64,000 bases of DNA, from positions 62,001-126,000 of the forward strand of contig JAVXUO010002353.1 of the NCBI GenBank assembly GCA_033065855.1. Reading direction: 5' to 3'. Made by a program: the position numbers and the translations under genes. Each line of letters starts with the position of its first letter. Within the stretch, counting starts at the first letter, position 1. The notes under the pieces are model-generated. The model had not been told where the DNA came from. It saw only the letters and a list, made by a program, of their open reading frames with translations, and made no database searches. Positions 57,107 through 64,000 of the stretch are shown piece by piece. Origin of the DNA: Escallonia rubra. Taxonomy: Eukaryota; Streptophyta; Magnoliopsida; Escalloniales; Escalloniaceae.

Positions 57107-57571
57107 GAGTGTGTTTGGATGAGGTAGTTGAAGAGGAGATTTCAATTTTATAGAGGATTTAAAAATACATCACACTAAATTTCTTGTTTGGATTATAATG
57201 AGATGAATTTACTAAATTTTAGTAGGGATATGAAAAGGGGATTTGGTGTGCCAAAATTCCCTGTAGAAATAACCAGTAGACTAGTTATTTGACAAATCCT
57301 TTCAACAAATATAGAAAGAAAGTGACTCCTTTTTTGTTTCCATAATTTTAGTTACCTTCTTTCATTAAAAAAGGAAACTCTATCTCATTGGTTTGTATTC
57401 ATAGACCATTAAATTATTTGGGTTCAATTTTCAAATATAAATCCCAAATATAATACTCGCTTCCAGGAAACCACCCAAACACTAAATTTGCAGTCCCATA
57501 AATTAGTGAATTTTAAAATGAATAGATTTTGAAATGCAAGGTAATTTGAAATTCTTCATCCAAACACACTC
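57107..57571. mobile_element. Tourist-like MITE (PIF/Harbinger type), 465 bp
   Basis: The ends GAGTGTGTTTGGATGA and, in reverse complement, GAGTGTGTTTGGATGAAG are flanked by TTA on both sides (57104-57106 and 57572-57574), the 3-bp TSD typical of PIF/Harbinger. The interior is AT-rich and non-coding. Confidence 0.8.
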
Positions 57572-57574
57572 TTA

Positions 57575-58311
57575 GGGATTTAGTTCGTAATAAAACACCA
57601 TTTAATGATTTTAGTCGTAGTGAAATGACCAAAATATATTGCATTATGACCAAAATATTTGTGGGTATCTAGTCAAAAAGAAAACCAGAATGGTGAATCA
57701 TTTTATTTTTAGCCTTTTTGGTATCACATAATGAAATAGCATCAACTTGATGGAATCAAAATAAAGAAAGGAAAAGCTGCAAAATTAGTCTTCATGAGAT
57801 CCAGTTTAATCTAGACTAGACTGTTAGAATTACTATGGTATGGGATGATGTTTCCGGACCATTTGTATGCTTATGAATGGATCAAAAGCATACAATATGT
57901 GGTGGCAATTTACCTCCCACACTTTCTGTACACAGCCTTTTGTGATCTGTATCAGAAAGCGGTACTATGACAATTCATGTAGATCTTTGGTAAGCTGAGC
58001 TTCCATTATTCACAAAGCACGAGAAAGGATACAAAAATATTTGGCAATGCCAAAAGATAGCATCTTTCAAAAGCTAAAGATGATCTATTCAGATTTCTAA
58101 AGACCACCATATATACACCAAGTACAAGAATTTATACGTATATAATGTCAAAACAAAGTTACAATTTCATATCACCAACCCATCAGTCTTCATACTTCAG
58201 TGCAAAATCCCGTCACTCGTTTGTTATTCTAAACTTCTAATTGACCATAATTTTACAAAGCAAAATCTATGAAGCAAGATACTAAAGTTTTTTTCTCCTC
58301 GATGATAGAGT
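57575..58311. other. 3' side of the DUF1218 gene
   Basis: Its right part should be the 3' UTR of the minus-strand DUF1218 gene. No other feature recognised. Confidence 0.4.
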
Positions 58312-60801
58312 TCAGTTGTAGGTTCCCATCCTTATGCCAGCATCCCCACCTTTAGAAAGGAGTCCGTCATTAGCCTTTGAGTAGCTAACATAATAAAGCT
58401 CAGACACTATGCCAGTGAACACGATGAAGGCAGCCCCTGCCCCGAAAATTCCCTTCCTCAAGGTCTCGCAGGAAGGAGGATTATCTGATAAGTAGGTTCT
58501 GTACTTGGTGTGGTATGCATTCCTCACAGAACCGGCTAGCAAGCATATCCCAGCAATAAGAAATGTCACCCTGAAGAATTAATGGAATCTTTTGAGATGC
58601 TGGAGAAACGTGAAAAAGAAAATTTGCGAAAGTATGCAAGATCGAAAAGAATGACAAACGCATGTCTAGTGTGTTCTTCCTTTCTGAAACTACGATGCAA
58701 AAGCAATCTGCAATAGCCACGCACGTACCAGCAGGTAATGAATAGGACAATTGCCCATGCCCTAGAACTGCCAGGTCTCAAGGCTCTCCCACAGCACATG
58801 CATCGACTTGCAAACATTATAAGAAGTTGACTAGCCAAAAGAAACAGCAATGATCCGACACCCATGCCAGTTGCAATATCCGAGTCGTAAACGCAATAGT
58901 TAGAATTTGCATCTTTACCAATCTTAGCCTGTCAGAGAGATGGAAATAGTAAGCAACATTTACATCAACGAAAAGGTCCTCGGTTTGATCCAACAACTGC
59001 TTCACGAGAACCTACTTACCTACGGTACTACTAGTGGTGCCGAATCTCTCCATACTCTGTGGAGCCCAAGTCTCCGTAGTCAATCATTAAGGTGTCCAAC
59101 AATGATAGCTTCAATTTCAGGGGATATTGCTAACCTCATGATGCAGGAGGAAGTGAAAAAAACAAAAAAGGATTGATTTTGGGCCCAAAGAGAATCATGT
59201 CAGAACCTACAATTATTGATCAACCATCAACTATAAACTTTGTTCCTTATATTTATGTGTGTACTGTTGCTGACATTGTGTCTCTTCCTCAGCTGAGGTA
59301 TGTCCGCTTTGGGGCAGAGGTTTGTTCCTGGGTTTGTCCTCTTAACATACGCCTAGTGATGAGAGTAGAGTTCTAATTCGCATCATAAGGTTTGCTGAAT
59401 GTTCTCGTTTTTTGTGTCAACTCTATCAGCTAGTGCTTTTGCCCTTTTATCGGGCTATCCGCTGTTAGGAATCGATCTAGAGATCACCCGCAGTGTCAGC
59501 TCACCCCGCCACGATGAAAACACCACAAAAGAAGGGCAATGTGGTTCTATGTAGTTAGAAATACTAAAGCTTCAACCTATCTGAAGCCTTAAAAGTAGCT
59601 TGAATCAGGTGTCATTCTCGTACCACATCTCGAAACAAGAAAAGGCAAAAGTAAAATGGATGCCCCAGCGCATTGTGCCCCAAGTGGACCCAAGGAGGGT
59701 TGATATATGAAGCTTTGGAGAGGCTGTTCCAAAATATCAAACCACTTGCCTCGTGGTAAAAAAGGAGTAACCTCACTGTTGCACCAAGAAAGAGAAACTA
59801 TGTAATCAAAGTTTATACTTGTTCCATCTTTCAAGACAAACTATTAGCAGGGCGATGACGATTGGACTAGAAATGAGGCCTGAATCTCCATTGATGTATA
59901 TCAGAAGACGGCATGCACTTACCATTAACCTTTCCTAAAATGTCCAAGGACCTCAGAAACAAAATTTTTTTTGCCATTAACACCGTCAATTGCTGCATTG
60001 TAGCACTGCAGAAAATATACTATTATCGTCATCAATGCTTCCACTTTAACGAACACCTCGATTAGTCCATTAGACCTACTAAACATACTATTCAACATGC
60101 GGTTCTATTTCTTTTTCTTCTTTAGTAAAAGGGGTGTCACTGCAAGTATATTTGGCGTTCATTATACGTCATACGATCTCACCAATGGATCATAACGGAC
60201 AGAACCATTGGCTCAATCATTATGCCAAGAGAACGGCTCTATAACTTCCTAAACTTCGGCAAACCAGAAAATCTTTTAGTTTAACAAAAGCTACTAGAAA
60301 CTGCCAATACTTTTTCGGTTTTCTGGAGACCGAACATGTCTTAAGATTAGCAAGTCCGATTTAGGTTAATCCATCTTCATTTCCACTCCATTTCAGTAAT
60401 TGATAAGCCACATCCATTGCATCATGATAGATACGAGGTCACTAAATCCAAGAAATGAACTTAATATTTGGGTCAAGAAACTCGTAATTTCCAAGAATTA
60501 AATCAAGTAAAAGGAAAAACTACTCTTGCATAGTCCCAACAGCTACACTATGAGCAAATCACAAACCAAAAACGTTGCTTTGACGAGTAATCAAGCACAT
60601 AATTTGGAACCCACAGCACATATCAAGAAACAAAACAAAAACGCATACCCAGAAGTGAGTGTGCTTGCGTGTGTGTGTGGAGGTAATAAGAAAAATATGG
60701 AGATAACTTACAGAAGCCCTTCTCTGCTCAGCAGCAACAGCAAGTCCAAAAGCAACCAGATCAAGCATAAGAACAATTACCAAGAGCAGTGATGAAGCCA
60801 T
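58312..60801 (-). CDS. DUF1218 four-pass membrane protein, three exons (182 aa)
   Basis: A member of the plant DUF1218 family, to which the MODIFYING WALL LIGNIN proteins belong. Exons are 60712-60801, 58729-58928 and 58312-58570, with GT-AG introns and matching phases, giving 182 residues, usual for the family. Exon 1 encodes MASSLLLVIVLMLDLVAFGL and AVAAEQRRAS. Exon 2 encodes NYCVYDSDIATGMGVGSLLF, LLASQLLIMFASRCMCCG and AIVLFITCW. Exon 3 encodes LIAGICLLAGSVRNAYHTKY, SCETLRKGIFGAGAAF and ELYYVSYSKA. Four hydrophobic helices and the family cysteines are present. I prefer the ATG at 60801 because homologues start with MASS; an in-frame ATG at 60834 would add 11 residues. Likely in the endoplasmic reticulum or secretory membranes, by family. 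Confidence 0.9.
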
Positions 60802-62312
60802 CAGAACAATTGCCACTCCTTCCCAAAGCCCCAATAGCTAGCAAGCGTTACAACGAAGAAAGCTAAGCAGAGGAAGCACAATATGCAACAATAATGAATT
60901 AGGCTTCTGCTTTGTAGTTAAGATAGCATTTACTCTCTCTCTCTCTCTACTTAATGCCCAGGTTGCTTACTTTCAGGTTTTCCATTTTACCATTAACCTT
61001 TCGTATATACTATTGACATCGGTTCATGAGTAATTTCTTTTTTTGGTGTCTTTTGCTCAATAATAAAACTAAAATACGAACAGAGACAACTCATTACAGC
61101 CAGCGGACGTACCAGAAACAAACAAACATAAAATTATACGTACTCGGACGACACCTCCATCCAGAAGAGTATTACATACATGTACTACAGAAATAGATGT
61201 CGGCTCAAAAATTCGAGAAAAACACTTACAGCCACCTAAACCAGCGGTGGCCAAAAGAACGCGGTAGCGAGAGCGCTAATTTCGAGCTCGGTATGCATTT
61301 TTAAGGCTTGACAAGATATTGAATTAACCGCAAAAAATTGACGTATTTAACATCGAGAGATTAACAAATCAAACTTGATTATACTTTAAAGCACAGTGAG
61401 ATTATTAAATGAAGCTGTATAAAGGCTTTGTCGAGCAAACTTGTCACGTTTGATGCACTAAAAAAAAGTTCATTAAAATGACAGTCAGGAATGTGATTCA
61501 GTCCTAGTGGCGTCTGGACATGCAATCACATGAAATGTGAACCTGTTTTTTTTTTTATAAGTTGGAAGTGTTTATTTTCATGTTATATCACGTTGGTCGT
61601 TTGATGAAGATGTCACTAAAAATTGTATCAAAGACAATTACTAAATTTAAGTAGTAATAAGGTGTGGACAAACATAAAAGGGTGTACAAGTAGAAGTTCT
61701 CTCATATATATTGTGAAAAGATTTTGACTGCATGTCCGATAATAATTCTCACTAAGTATTACTAGTAACATTCTTGCAAGGTATAAGGACAGTCTTTAAC
61801 CGTACTTATTAGTGTCATTAATTGAATGTTGCCAAACATATTTAGTGATCATTATTTATAATATAAAGGGAGTTTATAAACTCTACTTACAAATTTACGT
61901 TGGGGCCAAAGTTTTCTATTAATAAATTGCTCTAAACCTGTCCACTCCTACTTGAAATGACTTTTAGTGATCCTTACATAAAACGGCATATTGAATTTTT
62001 AGCGACAAACTAAAGCGACATCAATTCCTATGCATTTAAAATGATGGTTGTAGTGACAACATCTCATGGCAAAGTGCAAACTCCTCGTGGACCACGCAGA
62101 AGGCATGAAAAGGCCAACTCATTCAAATCACGTGACAGACACCCAAGAAAGCACTATAATTTTCAATTTCTTTTCTCCATTTCACAAACCCCACTCCATT
62201 CCAAAGGGTGTTAGGTTGCTTATAATTTATTTTATTTGATTTGTTGTTGTTGTCTTAAATACTGTATTTTGATTTACGTTAATCATCCAGGGCTAGGAAT
62301 ATTGGATTTGGA
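60802..62312. other. Upstream of the DUF1218 gene, no gene seen
   Basis: A (CT)n run at about 60938-60956 lies in the probable promoter or leader of the minus-strand gene. A T-rich tract at 61033 followed by non-repetitive sequence resembles the tail of an old retroposon on the minus strand, but no ends are defined. No gene recognised. Confidence 0.4.
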
Positions 62313-62440
62313 TCCACTGTTGTAACCCATTGTTATAGCAGGAGTGTTGTCCCGTGTTGCTGAGAGAAAGGTCATGTCCTGTGCAGTTGTAACCATAGTT
62401 CTCTCTCTCTTCCTTCTCTCACAGGAATGTTGACCTGTCA
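62313..62440. mobile_element. Diverged copy of the foldback MITE at 6462
   Basis: The left part, GGATTTGGATCCACTGTTGT, AACCCATTGTTATAGCA and GTGTTGTCCC, aligns with the left arm of 6462-6611. Further right, CTCTCTCTTCCTTCTCTCACA and GGAATGTTGAC (read as 20 bases or fewer per block) align with the right arm. The centre is rearranged and the arms no longer pair well. No TSD identified. Confidence 0.65.
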
Positions 62441-63447
62441 ATTTAGAAAAAAAATGCCACTAAGTTCGCTAGGAGTACATGAAAACTGGGGCTATATAAG
62501 AACTGAGTTCGAACCGAATACAAGTATGTTCAAACTTGTTCGCTTAGTTTCAGGTCATACTTGAACTCGTGTTCGTTCAATCTTTAAAATTTTGTTTGAA
62601 ATCAATTTTGGTTCAAAACACGTGTATGCCTCGAGTTCGTTCATTTAATTATACGAGCGGAACTCAAACTTAAAAGCTAATGTTCTCATTCAAAATGATC
62701 ATTTTCAAATCAAAACTACATCTTTCCTAATCCAATTGTCTAACTGACTTTAAGGCTTCCAGGTTTAAAGTCAATTTGAAATATAATGACTTATGAATTT
62801 TGAACATATTATAATTAAGTTATTATAAACGAGCCGTTTACGATCACATTCATGAACGCTTAAAATTGTTCATACTTAGCTCATTTATAAAAATCTGTTC
62901 ATGTTCAATTCTTATATTATTTAGATAGACCTGAACGAATTTTCTGAGGAACGGATTAAAAGCCGTTCATGAGCACCTCAGTTCACTAGCAGGCCTATTG
63001 AAACCAGTACAAGCCTGACAGCTTTTAAGGTGAATGTATTGTCAACGTCACTGGTTACGGGCAGACTGAGAGAAACATATTCAAAAGCTCTTGAATTAAA
63101 TTAGAATCAATTTTTACAGGCATTACCAGCCATACGCGGCCAAGCTTTAACTACGATTTATACAAACGTTGTTGAACATAAAAATGATCTACACCGATCA
63201 CAATAGCGCCGAGCAACATCTCTACTGCAAAACTTAAGGGTGGATACAAACATCCCCCGTCCCAGACAATCGTCGCCCAGCCAGCGTATATAATCTATCA
63301 AGGCAACTGCTCTATAATTACACCCTCGGTGCCCCGGCACTCCTCATCATATACAACATTGGCGTCTTATGGCACACTTGAACCGGGACACTCGAACAAT
63401 CACTTTGCTGGCAAATGCTCTCCATCCGATCTTCCCAGTCTTTTTTC
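62441..63447. other. Intergenic and MOR1 3' flank
   Basis: AT-rich sequence with no gene recognised. The part right of about 63110 probably contains the MOR1 3' UTR (minus strand). Confidence 0.4.
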
Positions 63448-64000
63448 CTATAGAGGTTCGATCGACCCGCTTTTTAGCCTCTCCATCCGAGCTTGCAGCC
63501 CAGATAATGCCTTCTCATCCATGGGAAGGACCCCACTCTGCATTGGGTTCTCCGCATTAGCATGATCCGTCGAGTGAGGGAACTGGCTAGAAAGGCCATG
63601 GCTTAAGTTGCCATTCATATTCATTAAAGGCCTGTTTCCAGAGTCAGGGTTCCCAGCAGATGCCGCTAACTGGATGCTCTTCATCCTTTCCCTTATTGCG
63701 TCTAATGTCCCACTAGTAACTGCAGTGAAAAAAATACGCTTCCACTGTAAGATCTTCACGTGTGAAAATAAAAAAAACACTACATCAAAAGAAAATTTTA
63801 GAAACAGGTATACAAAAGTAACCTCCAGAAGGAAATCTGTCGTTCCTTTGTTCCCCATATTGACCCTTGTCATGATCAGCATATGATGGGGGTAAAGTAA
63901 AGTTCGTGGGTTCCACTTTCGCATTTATGGATTTTGCATCATTTAATGGATTCGTATGTAAAGGTGATAAAGGTCCGAATTTTGGTGAGGAAAGGTTTAG
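63448..64000 (-). CDS. MOR1: MOR1/GEM1 (XMAP215/TOG family), last two exons, partial
   Basis: C-terminal end of the plant XMAP215-family microtubule polymerase MICROTUBULE ORGANIZATION 1, which builds cortical, spindle and phragmoplast arrays. The terminal exon (63448-63719) encodes TSGTLDAIRERMKSIQLAAS, GVLPMDEKALSGLQARMERL and the end KSGSIEPL. The preceding exon runs from 63823 past the window edge and encodes SSPKFGPLSPLHTNPLNDAK and PPSYADHDKGQYGEQRNDRF. The intron (63720-63822) has GT-AG ends and joins in frame as PSG-VTSG. Full-length MOR1 is about 2000 residues with five TOG domains; those lie beyond the right end of this window. No lesions seen in the part present. Confidence 0.9.

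Noticed and set aside
59589-59834. 81-codon minus-strand frame in DUF1218 intron 1
   Set aside because: It falls within a well-defined intron and shows no domain I can name.
61030-61260. Possible LINE or SINE tail on the minus strand
   Set aside because: There is only a T-rich tract and a short open frame; no pol III boxes or reverse transcriptase motif.

Overview
The window is nuclear DNA from a flowering plant, most likely a eudicot. The evidence is intron-split genes with GT-AG borders, AT-rich introns and intergenic DNA, plant-only families (Dof factor, PLT4-type polyol transporter, DUF1218, MOR1), and many plant-type transposons with identifiable target-site duplications (TSDs). I cannot name the family or species from sequence alone.

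Genes, left to right: 60S ribosomal protein L7 (+, five exons, 1239-3692); a single-exon GT32-type glycosyltransferase (+, 9168-10484); a PLT4-like polyol/H+ symporter (-, two exons, 20512-22915); the spliceosomal subunit SF3B2/SF3b145 (+, 18 exons, 25438-33784); a small unrecognised gene (+, 35183-35563); two tandem kelch-repeat genes (-, 38034-39104 and 42425-43525) plus an inverted N-terminal remnant; a Dof zinc-finger factor (+, 54138-54812); a DUF1218 membrane protein (-, three exons, 58312-60801); and the last two exons of the microtubule protein MOR1 (-, running off the right edge). All coding exons of the complete multi-exon genes join in frame. The genes do not form a pathway; this is ordinary dispersed plant gene order.

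The most notable region is 7.0-20.3 kb, an accessory island of stacked transposons. Three separate elements carry pieces of unrelated host genes. A 1.1-kb Pack-MULE with a 9-bp TSD carries an ANGUSTIFOLIA (CtBP-like) fragment. A 4.2-kb non-autonomous CACTA element with a 3-bp TSD carries an open two-exon B3-domain gene and a TENA/THI-4 first exon. A 0.93-kb long-TIR element carries a frame-broken ALOG/LSH domain. A hAT element with an 8-bp TSD and a tRNA-derived SINE lie next to them.

The region 34-44 kb is a mosaic segmental duplication containing the kelch pair. The region 44-53 kb is gene-poor and AT-rich, with a solo LTR, a Helitron end, a palindromic MITE, a four-unit tandem array and microsatellites. 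Downstream of the Dof gene is a tandem array with a dimeric higher-order period. One unit was hit by a 244-bp MITE, and another unit preserves the empty target site. A sister copy of that MITE lies at 12.7 kb.
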